Shown here: one piece after another, positions 17,900 to 25,556 of the stretch
Numbering within the stretch: the stretch's first letter is position 1
How the letters are laid out: each line of letters starts with the position of its first letter
NCBI GenBank assembly: GCA_902789675.1
Contig: CADAPG010000004.1
Location: forward strand, 1 to 50,246
DNA length: 50,246 bases
Origin: an uncultured Eubacteriales bacterium
GTDB lineage: Bacteria > Bacillota > Clostridia > Christensenellales > CAG-138
Reading direction: 5' to 3'
Position numbers and translations under genes: made by a program
Notes under the pieces: generated by a model
What the model was told of the DNA's origin: nothing
What the model saw: only the letters and a program-made list of their open reading frames with translations
The model's database searches: none

Positions 17900-18850
17900 A
17901 TGAAAAGAACCGTCGGAACGGTCGTCTCGGCCGTTGTTGTGATCGCGCTGCTGGTTTTGGGGTTTGTGTTCGGCGGTTTTGCGCTGACCGAAACGCAGTC
18001 CGAAACGCTGAAGATCCTGCTGATCGTGTGCGGCTGCAGCGTCGCCTTCTGCTTTGTCGTCGGCGAGCTTGCGCAGAACTTCTCGCAGATGGACAAGCTC
18101 TGGAGCATTCTGCCGATCGCGTACGCATGGATCGTCGCAGGCAAGGGCGGCATGAAGCCCCGCCTCGTCGTTTACGCGCTGATCGTCACGGTCTGGGGCG
18201 TCCGGCTGACGATCAACTTTGCGCGCAAGGGCGCGTACCGGCTGAAGTTCTGGACCGGCGAGGAGGATTACCGCTGGTCGATCGTGCGGAGCAATCCGAT
18301 CTTCCGGCACAAGCTTGCGTGGACGCTGTTCGATCTGTTCTTCATCAGCCTGTACCAGAACCTGCTGGTGCTCGGCATCTGCCTCCCCTCGCTTGCCGCC
18401 ATGGAATCGACCGCGCCGTTCGGCGCGTGGGATATTGCGGCGACGGTGCTCGCCGTGCTGTTCCTTGCGCTGGAAACGGTCGCGGACGAATATCAGTGGC
18501 GATTCCACCAAACCAAGAAGAAGCTGCTTTCCGAGGGAAAAGCGCTGCCGAAGCCGTACGATCTCGGCTTCAACACGACCGGTCCGTGGTCGCGCATGCG
18601 GCATCCGAACTACCTCGGCGAACAGGGGATCTGGCTCAGCCTGTATCTCTTTGCGATCGGCGCGGGCGCCGCAAGCCGCGGCGTCTTCCATTGGTCGGCG
18701 GCCGGTCCGCTGCTGCTGATCCTGCTGTTTATGGGCAGCTCGGCGCTCGGCGAATCGATCTCGTCGAAAAAATATCCGCGGTACAAGGACTATATCGAAC
18801 AGGTCCGAAAATACATTCCCATCCGGAAATTCGATCCGGACAGACATTGA
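17900..18850 (+). CDS. DUF1295 membrane protein, steroid reductase-like
   Basis: A 316-residue membrane protein with about seven helices. The C-terminal part has the DUF1295 and isoprenylcysteine methyltransferase-like pattern, with an EYQWRF segment, a GPWSRMRHPNYLGEQ motif and a terminal KYPRYKDYIEQV. Related proteins reduce steroid or lipid double bonds or methylate, but the bacterial members are mostly uncharacterised. ATG 17900, with a GGGGG site 7 bases upstream, is preferred to ATG 17879, which would sit at the transcription start. It is 15 bases upstream of the alcohol dehydrogenase gene, so the pair may work on the same lipid-like or alcohol substrate. Confidence 0.78.
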   Translation: MKRTVGTVVSAVVVIALLVLGFVFGGFALTETQSETLKILLIVCGCSVAFCFVVGELAQNFSQMDKLWSILPIAYAWIVAGKGGMKPRLVVYALIVTVWGVRLTINFARKGAYRLKFWTGEEDYRWSIVRSNPIFRHKLAWTLFDLFFISLYQNLLVLGICLPSLAAMESTAPFGAWDIAATVLAVLFLALETVADEYQWRFHQTKKKLLSEGKALPKPYDLGFNTTGPWSRMRHPNYLGEQGIWLSLYLFAIGAGAASRGVFHWSAAGPLLLILLFMGSSALGESISSKKYPRYKDYIEQVRKYIPIRKFDPDRH

Positions 18851-18865
18851 ATCAAGGAGGATCCC

Positions 18866-20029
18866 ATGCAGAACTTTGATTATCAGACCCCCACAAGACT
18901 GCTCTTCGGAAAAGGCGTGATCGAACAGCTTCCGGAGGTTTTGGGCGCGATCGGCAAGACCGTACTGCTTGCCTACGGCGGCGGCAGCATCAAAAAGACC
19001 GGGCTTTACGACAAGGTCCTCTCGCTTTTGGAGGGCTTCACGGTCGTGGAACTACCCGGCATTCAGCCGAATCCGAAATACGATCCGAGCGTCCTCGACG
19101 GCGTGCGGCTCTGCAAGGAGCGCGGCGTCGACGTGATCCTGTCCGTCGGCGGCGGCAGCGTGCTCGACTGCTCCAAGGCAATCGCGGCGGGCGCGAAATA
19201 CGACGGCGATCCCTGGGACCTGATCACCTACAAGGTCAAGGCAAAGGCGGCGTTGCCCATCGTGGATATCCTCACCCTTGCGGCAACCGGCAGCGAATAC
19301 GACTGCGGCGGCGTGATCTCGCGCACGGAGACCAATGACAAGATCGGCTATATCGACGAGCTGCTCTTCCCCGTCTGCTCCTTCCTCGATCCGACCTATA
19401 CCTTCACCGTCTCGAAGAAGCAGACCGCGGCGGGCTGCGCGGACGCGATGAACCACATCATGGAGCAGTATTTCTGCGAGGACAGCACGCTCCTGAACGA
19501 CGGCTTCTGCGAGGCGGGCTTCAGGAGTCTGATGATCAACACGAAGCGCTGTCTCGAAAACCCCTCGGATTATACGGCAAGAGCCGAAATGATGTTCGCC
19601 TGCACGCTCGGCTGCAACGGCATCTATGCGCTCGGCAACAGCCCCTCCGGCTGGCCGCTGCACGGCATCGAGCACGCGCTGAGCGCGTATTACGACATCA
19701 CGCACGGCGAGGGGCTGGCGATCGTCACGCCGCGCTGGATGAAGCACGTTCTGTCCGACCGCACGGTCGACCGTTTCGTAAAATACGGCGTCAACGTCTT
19801 CGGCGTCGATCCCGCGCTCCCGAAGTTCGAGATCGCGGAACAGGCGATCGAACGCACCTACGCGTTCTTTGAGGAGATCGGCATCCCGATGCACCTTCGC
19901 GACGTCGGCATCGACGAATCGCGCATCGACGAAATGGCGCGTCACGTCGCGGAAAACGAAGGGCTCGAAAACGCATGGGTCCCGCTTTTCGAAGCGGACA
20001 TTGCCAAGATCCTGCGCGACTCACTGTAA
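18866..20029 (+). CDS. Iron-containing alcohol dehydrogenase, BdhA/YqhD-like
   Basis: A 387-residue cytoplasmic oxidoreductase. The NAD(P)-binding GGGS is at 95-98 and the metal ligands are Asp193, His197, His266 and His280 in the patterns CADAMNH, WPLHGIEH and YYDITHGEG. This branch of group III alcohol dehydrogenases reduces butyraldehyde and other aldehydes to alcohols, usually with NADPH. AAGGAGG precedes the ATG by 6 bases. It is co-transcribed with the DUF1295 gene. A 24-base hairpin follows its stop. Confidence 0.88.
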   Translation: MQNFDYQTPTRLLFGKGVIEQLPEVLGAIGKTVLLAYGGGSIKKTGLYDKVLSLLEGFTVVELPGIQPNPKYDPSVLDGVRLCKERGVDVILSVGGGSVLDCSKAIAAGAKYDGDPWDLITYKVKAKAALPIVDILTLAATGSEYDCGGVISRTETNDKIGYIDELLFPVCSFLDPTYTFTVSKKQTAAGCADAMNHIMEQYFCEDSTLLNDGFCEAGFRSLMINTKRCLENPSDYTARAEMMFACTLGCNGIYALGNSPSGWPLHGIEHALSAYYDITHGEGLAIVTPRWMKHVLSDRTVDRFVKYGVNVFGVDPALPKFEIAEQAIERTYAFFEEIGIPMHLRDVGIDESRIDEMARHVAENEGLENAWVPLFEADIAKILRDSL

Positions 20030-20041
20030 AAGCAGCAAAAC

Positions 20042-20065
20042 AGGCTGCCGCAGATGCGGCAGCCT
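20042..20065 (+). terminator. Hairpin after alcohol dehydrogenase gene
   Basis: A perfect 10-bp stem (20042-20051 with 20056-20065) with loop AGAT, 12 bases after the stop codon. No T-run follows, so termination would be weak. It overlaps the left end of the composite repeat. Confidence 0.5.
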
Positions 20066-20226
20066 CAGGCTGTTGGGAAGGTGGGCAGAATCCACGTTTT
20101 CGCGACGGAGCTATACAAGAGTATGCATGGTACGCGCGGGTAGCGCGCGATCTACCTTTGTAACGAAGTGGACCGAGCGAAAACGCGGATAGTTTGCGGC
20201 GAAATAATGAAAAGAAAAGGCGTTTT
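20065..20226 (+). repeat. Left half of composite palindromic repeat
   Basis: This stretch aligns with the left half of the uninterrupted copy at 30720-31100: the GGAGCTATAC segment, the core TACGCGCGGGTAGCGCGCGA, GTAACGAAG, and then a long match from AAAACGCGG to AAGGCGTTTT at 20226. It lacks an 83-base internal unit found in the other copy. The matching right half is at 21651-21791. Together with the lipoprotein promoter region, this explains the 375-base gap between 20030 and 20404. Confidence 0.8.
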
Positions 20227-20254
20227 AGAGGAGGTTTGTCAAGGGGTTTATTCA

Positions 20255-20292
20255 AAGCACAGTCGGTTTTCGACCGGCTGTGCTTCTTATTT
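20255..20292 (+). terminator. Intrinsic terminator upstream of lipoprotein gene
   Basis: AAGCACAG (20255-20262) pairs with CTGTGCTT (20278-20285), with further inner pairs, followed by CTTATTTT. It probably ends readthrough from the alcohol dehydrogenase operon. Confidence 0.65.
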
Positions 20293-20303
20293 TGCATTTC
20301 AAC

Positions 20304-20319
20304 CTTATCATTTGATAAG
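20304..20319 (+). promoter_or_regulatory. Palindrome upstream of lipoprotein gene
   Basis: CTTATCA-TT-TGATAAG is a perfect 16-bp palindrome in an AT-rich leader, 85 bases before the TTG start. A TATAAT lies further downstream at 20378-20383. It may be an operator; no regulator is linked to it. Confidence 0.35.
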
Positions 20320-20404
20320 ATACTTTGAATTCACACATTCTTCATACATATTTTGCATCTCTATTGCATGTATGGCTTATAATGACAAAAAGGGGGTGTG
20401 TTTC

Positions 20405-21325
20405 TTGAAACGCTCGTTATGGATGATGCCTTTCCTGTTGATTGCAGCGCTGTTGTTTTTTGGCTGCAGCAATCAGGTCGCCGCACAATCCGCCGCTTCG
20501 TCATCCGGCGGGTATATCATCGAAAAGGACGGCTTTTTCTATTTTGCGAATCCGGCAGATGATAATCGTCTGTCCCGAATGGATGATCATTTCGATTCCG
20601 TGATCAGATTAAGCGAGCATATGAACGAAACGCCTTTTATCGAGTTGTGCGAAAGAGACGGTTGCTTATACTATCTGCAAAGCGAAGCGTCGAAAGAAGC
20701 CGATGCCGTGCACGTGAAGCATCTATGTCGTTATAGTCTTTTGACAGGTACGGAGGATGTCCTTTTTTCGGCAGATATTGTCGGATATGCCGTTGCGGAT
20801 GAATGGGTTTATTGCAGCACGGTCAATCCCGTGCAGATGTATCGTATCCGCTTGACAACGTCGGAGTCGGAGACAATCGGCAAGGAGTATTCGGACGCCT
20901 TTGTTATGCATGATCTTGCCGTTCGCGGAAACAATCTCATTTATGCAAGTCATGAATCCATTATCGCAAAGGATTTGACAACAGGAGCATCGGAAGGTAT
21001 TCCGGGATACTCTTACGCTATGGCTGTTTCGGGCGACATGTTATACAGTATCAACTACAATCGCAATTATGCGCTTGAACGGTACAGTCTCAATCGTCTT
21101 TCATCCGATAAAGGAACGACTCTCATTGAGCAAGATGCGGTATCGTTTGCAGTTCAAGGCGATAAACTGATCTATTCCACGTCGTCCGGAGACATCTATG
21201 CAATGACGAAAACAGGCAAGCAGCGACTTGCAACCGGAACCTGTCCGATCCTGACACAATCATATCTTTTTTATCTTGATGCAGATGGAAATATCGGCAG
21301 CATGGAAATCAAATCAATCCCATAA
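20405..21325 (+). CDS. Secreted lipoprotein, DUF5050/beta-propeller-like
   Basis: A 306-residue protein beginning at TTG 20405, with AGGGGGTG 6 bases upstream. The first 18 or so residues are a signal peptide with lipobox LFFGC. The mature part is made of repeated short beta strands with Tyr-Tyr/Tyr-Ile and Arg-x-x-Leu-Ser patterns, like DUF5050 or propeller-type surface proteins. No active site is visible. Codons are clearly more AT-rich than in neighbouring genes, and the gene is bracketed by the two halves of a composite repeat, which suggests recent arrival. An in-frame upstream extension to 20168 crosses the repeat and the terminator and is rejected. Confidence 0.68.
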   Translation: MKRSLWMMPFLLIAALLFFGCSNQVAAQSAASSSGGYIIEKDGFFYFANPADDNRLSRMDDHFDSVIRLSEHMNETPFIELCERDGCLYYLQSEASKEADAVHVKHLCRYSLLTGTEDVLFSADIVGYAVADEWVYCSTVNPVQMYRIRLTTSESETIGKEYSDAFVMHDLAVRGNNLIYASHESIIAKDLTTGASEGIPGYSYAMAVSGDMLYSINYNRNYALERYSLNRLSSDKGTTLIEQDAVSFAVQGDKLIYSTSSGDIYAMTKTGKQRLATGTCPILTQSYLFYLDADGNIGSMEIKSIP

Positions 21326-21485
21326 TAGCAATGAAAAAGCCGGGACTCCGGCTTATTCTTTTTGCAGGACTGCCTTTTTTTGAATCGCGTTTAGAAGCAA
21401 CGCTCCGAATCCGCACGTCCCGATATAGCAGGTTGTCACCGCTGACTGTATCGGTGGTGTATAAGTGCGTCCTTACGGTAAAAAA

Positions 21486-21589
21486 CGAGCTCCCCTTGTC
21501 AGGGGAGCTGTCGAGGCTTGCCGAGACTGAGGGGTAGTCATCTCTCCCTCCGTCACCTATCGGTGACACCTCCCTCGTCAGAGGGAGGT
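21486..21589. repeat. Dispersed element of three hairpins
   Basis: A compact element of about 104 bases: a 9-bp stem AGCTCCCCT/AGGGGAGCT (21488-21509), a 6-bp stem GTCACC/GGTGAC (21552-21567) and an 8-bp stem CCTCCCTC/GAGGGAGG (21569-21588). It looks like a short mobile palindromic unit of the kind common in Clostridia; that resemblance is from memory. No coding frame. Confidence 0.7.
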
Positions 21590-21650
21590 CGAATCGTCCT
21601 GCTGCAAGCTGTTGCGGCTGTTTGAAAAACACCTTTTGAGAGTAGCTCTT

Positions 21651-21791
21651 CGCGCCTTTTCATCCGACAGGTATTCTTTATTTAATCCTCGCCGCAGACG
21701 GTCGATGGCGACGCGCGGGTAGCGCGCGACGGCACTGCTGTAACGAAGCGACAGCGAAGTGGTCTGACTCCTTTTACGGCAGCCTGTTTTG
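21651..21791 (+). repeat. Right half of composite palindromic repeat
   Basis: This aligns with 30965-31100: CGCGCCTTTTCATCCGA, the AATCCTCGCCGCA segment, GGCGACGCGCGGGTAGCGCG, then TAACGAAGCGACAGCGAAGT and an end in CGGCAGCCTG. Its last 15 bases (21777-21791) are the reverse complement of 20036-20050, so the whole interval has 15-bp terminal inverted repeats. It runs into the stop codon of the acetyltransferase. With the hairpin element, it fills most of the 466-base gap. Confidence 0.8.
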
Positions 21792-22655
21792 TTATGCCTT
21801 TTGATAGAAGGTGTAATGCTCCGTCTTGACAAAGCCTAGCTTTTCGTAGAACGGCATATCCGAGATCACGTACGCTTTCTTTGCGCCGAGCGCTCCCGCG
21901 CGGTTCAGCGCCTCATAGAGCAGCGCCTTTGCGATCCCCTTTCCGCGGTGCTTCGGGATCGTGCAGATCGGTTCGACGTACGCGTAATCCGTGCCGTCGT
22001 GCTTCCAAAGGCAGACGAATCCGGCGTATTCACCGTTCGGGCTGACCGCGCAGAGGTTCAGATCGCGGCGGAAATGCATTCGTTTCTGCGGTGTCGGTTT
22101 CTCCTCCTGCTCGAACTGCGCGCGGTCCTCGCCGTGATTGAAGCCCTGCCATAGCGCCCACTGCACCGCGCGGAAATCCTCGTCCGGATCGGGTTCATAG
22201 AGCCGGAATTCGGGATCCAGCTCCGCCGAAAGCGGCGCGTCAAGGTCGATCGACATGATCGTCTCCGTCTGTTTGATCGGCGCAAAGCCCGCCGCCTGCG
22301 CCGCTTCGATCTCCGCGGCGTTCCCGTCCGCGATCGCGATCGCAAGCCCGGAATCGTCCTTCAGCGCGCCGTACGCGTATTTGAGGACGTCCGGGTACAG
22401 CGCGGCATACGCAGGCAGCACGCCGCAGAACGCCTCGCCGAAATACATGTCATAGATCGCCGCTGCGACGATCCTGCCGCCGTCGAGCCACAGTCCGATC
22501 GCGTTCCGCATTCTTTTGGCAAACCAAGGATGCTCGTACATCCATTCAAACCGCGCCCAGTTCCAGTGGATGTGCGTGCGATCCTCACGGTTCAGCTCGA
22601 TCAGAAAATCGCAGACCGCCTGATAATCCGCGTCGTCATACTGTCGGAATTCCAT
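21792..22655 (-). CDS. GNAT acetyltransferase, two-domain
   Basis: A 287-residue cytoplasmic protein. The C-terminal half has the acetyl-CoA loop CTIPKHRGKGIAKALL (about 233-248) and the closing strand of the GNAT fold; the N-terminal half looks like a degenerate second GNAT domain. The acceptor is unknown. GAGGTGAGAC precedes ATG 22655, and the gene starts 3 bases after the stop of the fused acetyltransferase-hydrolase, so the two form an operon. The stop codon abuts a composite repeat end. Confidence 0.82.
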   Translation of the reverse strand: MEFRQYDDADYQAVCDFLIELNREDRTHIHWNWARFEWMYEHPWFAKRMRNAIGLWLDGGRIVAAAIYDMYFGEAFCGVLPAYAALYPDVLKYAYGALKDDSGLAIAIADGNAAEIEAAQAAGFAPIKQTETIMSIDLDAPLSAELDPEFRLYEPDPDEDFRAVQWALWQGFNHGEDRAQFEQEEKPTPQKRMHFRRDLNLCAVSPNGEYAGFVCLWKHDGTDYAYVEPICTIPKHRGKGIAKALLYEALNRAGALGAKKAYVISDMPFYEKLGFVKTEHYTFYQKA

Positions 22656-22658
22656 GTC

Positions 22659-23822
22659 TCACCTCTGCTCCTTCAAAAGCCAATCGTCCAGAAACCGCAT
22701 CTGCTCCTCGGTGTGGAACCAATGTTCGCCGTCCGGCATGACAGTGAGATCTGCGCCGTGCGCGTCCGCAAAGTCCTCGATCGTTTTCCGCGGCTGGAGG
22801 TTATCGCGCTCCGCGTACAGGATCGCGGTCGGCGCGCTCCATTCGACCGGATGCGTGCGGACATAGTCGAGATACTCCCACGAAAGCGCAATGCCGCCTT
22901 CGAGCGGGATCGTGCCCGCCGTTTTCAGGTCCTCCTCCGTCACCTGCGCCTGCGCCATCAGCGCAAGGATGATCGACTCCATATCCACGACCGGCGAAAT
23001 GAAGTACGCCCGCTCAAGCAGCGCGTCGACGTCCGCGTGCATCGCAAGGAACGCGCCGATGCTGTACCCGATGAGGCTTACGCGCCGGTATGTGCCGCAA
23101 AGTCCGAACACCGCGTCGCGGATCTCCTCGCCCGCGGTCCACGGTTCGATCCCGTGATAGTCGAGCCCGATCACGTCGCAGTCCGGAAACAGCGGACGGT
23201 AGTGTTCCGCCTCCGCCGCGCTGCCGCCCAGCCCGTGCAGAAACAGCACCGCGTCCTTTTGCTTGTTCACGCGCTCGTCCAGCACGAGCCGCATGTCCAC
23301 GAGCGTCTGCCAGCCGGTCTTCCGCGAACGGAAGCCCATCGGGTTCCGCCCGTATTCGACGAACCCGACGCTTTCATAGAGCGCGATCGCATGCGCGTTG
23401 TCGGCGACGACGGAAAGCTCAAGCTGCGCATAGCCCGCCGCCTTGGCGCATTCGATGCATGCCTCGGTGAGCGCGCGCCCGATCCCGAGCCTCCAATACG
23501 CCTTGTCGATGCTGATGCCGAACTCGGCGCGGTGGCGCGTCTTTTCCCGCGGACGGACGCAGCTGATTCCCGCAAGCCCGACCGCTTTTCCTTCGATCTC
23601 GGCAAGGATCTCGATCGCATTGTCGCTGTCCGTCTGCTTCTGCAGAAAGTCCGCTTCACCCTCCGGGGTGAGCGTGCTCTCTTCCGGATAGGACCCAAGA
23701 AAGTCTGTCTCAAAGTGCGTAAGATTGAATACGTCCAGCACGGCTTGTGCGTCCGCCGCCGTGCCGTTGCGCAGCACACATTCCCTGCCGTCCTTCAGCT
23801 TGACCGTTCTCTGATACTGCAT
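22659..23822 (-). CDS. Fusion of GNAT acetyltransferase and alpha/beta hydrolase
   Basis: A 387-residue single frame with two enzymes. Residues 1-180 are a GNAT domain with the acetyl-CoA loop WRLGIGRAL at 110-118 and the closing NAHAIALYESVGF at 142-154. Residues 188-387 are an alpha/beta hydrolase: LHGLGG at 195-200, nucleophile Ser254 in GYSIG, Asp340 in AERD and His367 in GEHWF. AAGGAGG is 8 bases before ATG and there is no sign of a frameshift join. The fusion suggests that acetyl or acyl transfer and ester or amide cleavage act on one compound, for example in antibiotic or metabolite detoxification. That is an inference. Confidence 0.83.
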   Translation of the reverse strand: MQYQRTVKLKDGRECVLRNGTAADAQAVLDVFNLTHFETDFLGSYPEESTLTPEGEADFLQKQTDSDNAIEILAEIEGKAVGLAGISCVRPREKTRHRAEFGISIDKAYWRLGIGRALTEACIECAKAAGYAQLELSVVADNAHAIALYESVGFVEYGRNPMGFRSRKTGWQTLVDMRLVLDERVNKQKDAVLFLHGLGGSAAEAEHYRPLFPDCDVIGLDYHGIEPWTAGEEIRDAVFGLCGTYRRVSLIGYSIGAFLAMHADVDALLERAYFISPVVDMESIILALMAQAQVTEEDLKTAGTIPLEGGIALSWEYLDYVRTHPVEWSAPTAILYAERDNLQPRKTIEDFADAHGADLTVMPDGEHWFHTEEQMRFLDDWLLKEQR

Positions 23823-23843
23823 GGCGTTCGCCTCCTTTTCCTT

Positions 23844-23872
23844 ATCATAACAGAAACGCGGGACAAGTGCAA
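23844..23872 (-). promoter_or_regulatory. Promoter of GNAT-hydrolase operon
   Basis: On the minus strand TTGCAC (23867-23872) and TATGAT (23844-23849) are 17 bases apart, 22 bases before the start codon. The -35 box lies in the loop of the upstream terminator hairpin. Confidence 0.55.
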
Positions 23873-23884
23873 CCTCATCCCGCG
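23851..23884 (-). terminator. Terminator of MerR/CPBP operon
   Basis: A 7-bp stem CGCGGGA (23878-23884 read on the minus strand) with TCCCGCG (23857-23863), a 14-base loop, then TTTCTG. It lies 17 bases after the CPBP stop. The T-run is short. Confidence 0.5.
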
Positions 23885-23901
23885 CCTTGATTGTTTTGTG
23901 T

Positions 23902-24660
23902 TCAGAACGCGATAAGCCAGATCGTACGGCTCACGATGTGCAAAAGCAGATGACTAAGCATCGCGTACTGGATCCCGTATTTGCGGTACAGCCTGCCGAA
24001 CAGCAGCCCGAATGCGCCGTTCAGGAGGAAGCAGCGCAGCAGCAGAAGCGGCGTGAGCGCGCCGAAGGTCTGCAGTGTTGCCGGAATGTGTCCCGCTGCG
24101 AAAAGCAGCGCCGCGGCGACGTTCGCCACAATCAGAACACCGGTCGGAACGGTTTCCCGCTTTTTCAGGAAGATCTTCCAGACGAGGAACGCGATCAGGC
24201 TCATCAAAAAGAGCCGCATCATGACCTCCTCGATGATCCCGCCGTACAGGATCGAAGCCATCCAGGTGTCAACGTCGAACGTGCCCGTCGCCGCGTATGA
24301 CGTACCGATTTCCGGGATCCACCGTCCGAACGTCCATGCGTCGAGGCTGAAAACCGCGCCGGCGATCAGCGATGCGGCAAACGTAATGCAAAGCGGCTTT
24401 TTCGCAAAGCGGAACGGACGCATGAGACCGATCCGATCGGACAGGATGCAGCCGAAGAACCCGCAGACCAGCGCGTACAGGACCGTCTGCACCACGGTGA
24501 TCGCAAGCAGCGCCGTTTCGCTGCCGAGCTGTGCGACCGCCTCATTCAGCATAACGGGATCGACGATCTTCAGCGTATACCGCGCGGCAAAGAAGCCCGC
24601 GGCGAGCGCAACCGGCAGCAGCGCCAGCGTAAAGAGAAGCGCCCTTTTCGTTCGGCTCAT
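23902..24660 (-). CDS. CPBP-family intramembrane metalloprotease
   Basis: A 252-residue membrane protein with about seven or eight helices. The three CPBP motifs are present: EEVMMR with Glu144, Glu145 and Arg149; FAAGH with His191; and SHLLLH with His237 and His241. Relatives of the Rce1/Abi family cut proteins within the membrane or give bacteriocin self-immunity. The start overlaps the stop of the membrane-bound MerR gene (ATGA, 24657-24660), so the two are translationally coupled. That regulator is an attractive substrate, but this is untested. Confidence 0.87.
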   Translation of the reverse strand: MSRTKRALLFTLALLPVALAAGFFAARYTLKIVDPVMLNEAVAQLGSETALLAITVVQTVLYALVCGFFGCILSDRIGLMRPFRFAKKPLCITFAASLIAGAVFSLDAWTFGRWIPEIGTSYAATGTFDVDTWMASILYGGIIEEVMMRLFLMSLIAFLVWKIFLKKRETVPTGVLIVANVAAALLFAAGHIPATLQTFGALTPLLLLRCFLLNGAFGLLFGRLYRKYGIQYAMLSHLLLHIVSRTIWLIAF

Positions 24661-25382
24661 GCCTCGTCGCCTCCCCAGACCTCCACGCAGAAGCCCTTAT
24701 GTCCGCACGACGTGCAGGTGAGCCGGCGCGTTTTCGGCGTATGCGATGCAAAGAACATTTCCCGAAACGTCGGACGGAAGACGGTATGGCATTCCGGGCA
24801 GACATAGGCAACGTGCCTGTAATAGTACCGCGAGAAGAAGATCGCGAACGGGATCGCCAGCGCCGCCCAGAGGACGAAGACCCACCAGATCCCCTCGAGC
24901 GCCCAAAGCAGGATCCCCGCGATCTGCAGCGCAACAAGCGGCAGACCGAGCAGAAATGCCATGAGATACATGCGGTTCAGTTTCTTCTTGTTTGTCACGG
25001 TGATCGCGATATCGCCGATGGATTCCACGGTGAAATGCTTAGCGCCCGCGACGGCTTTCCGGAGCTCCGCAAGCTTTTCAAGCTTCGTGTCCAGTTCGCC
25101 GCGCTCCGTTCTTAGGTCCTGCTCCTGCTGCTCCAAAAGGACCTCGATCACGTTTTCCGGATGCTCCTCCTTGAAAAGCTGTCCGATCACGTCGATCGAA
25201 AGACCGATCTCGCGCAGAAAGCAGATGACCTTGAGCTTTTGAAGATCGCCGTCGTCATAAAGCCGACGTCCGCCTTCGCTCAGTGCGCTCGGCGTCAGGA
25301 TCCCGCGCGTATCGTAATACTGCACGGTCCGCACCGTCACGCCGCAAGCCTTCGCCATTTCACCGGTTGTATATTGCGACAT
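24657..25382 (-). CDS. Membrane-anchored MerR regulator with zinc ribbon
   Basis: A 241-residue protein with unusual domain order: a MerR winged helix at 1-70 (TTGEMAKACGVTVRTVQYYD), a coiled-coil dimer helix at about 78-112, two membrane helices at 138-160 and 164-184, and a C-terminal zinc ribbon with Cys195, Cys198, Cys223 and Cys226. Both ends would be in the cytoplasm. The start ATG 25382 has AAAGGAGG 8 bases before it; the GTG 9 bases further up overlaps this site and is rejected. The promoter has a 19-base spacer typical of MerR-controlled genes, so it likely controls itself and the coupled protease gene. Confidence 0.85.
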   Translation of the reverse strand: MSQYTTGEMAKACGVTVRTVQYYDTRGILTPSALSEGGRRLYDDGDLQKLKVICFLREIGLSIDVIGQLFKEEHPENVIEVLLEQQEQDLRTERGELDTKLEKLAELRKAVAGAKHFTVESIGDIAITVTNKKKLNRMYLMAFLLGLPLVALQIAGILLWALEGIWWVFVLWAALAIPFAIFFSRYYYRHVAYVCPECHTVFRPTFREMFFASHTPKTRRLTCTSCGHKGFCVEVWGGDEA

Positions 25383-25405
25383 CGTTTTCACCTCCTTTCA
25401 CTGCC

Positions 25406-25436
25406 GTTATAGCACATAACGCAGCGTCACAAGCAA
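25406..25436 (-). promoter_or_regulatory. MerR-type promoter with 19-base spacer
   Basis: On the minus strand TTGCTT (25431-25436) and TATAAC (25406-25411) are 19 bases apart, and an imperfect palindrome TGACG-CTG-CGTTA lies in the spacer. This overlong spacer is what MerR proteins correct by untwisting DNA. Confidence 0.65.
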
Positions 25437-25556
25437 TACCTTACGCAGGGTATTTTTGTAAAAATCCGCAGAAATTCGATATTTTCCTTCTTTTATTCAC
25501 CAAATTCCTTCGGTTGCTGTGCTTTGCAGGGATCAAAGAAACGGCGTATGAGCAAA

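Noticed and set aside
21486..21589. Possible riboswitch or small RNA gene
   Set aside because: Three stacked hairpins, with no promoter before and no coupled gene after; a dispersed palindromic repeat explains it better.
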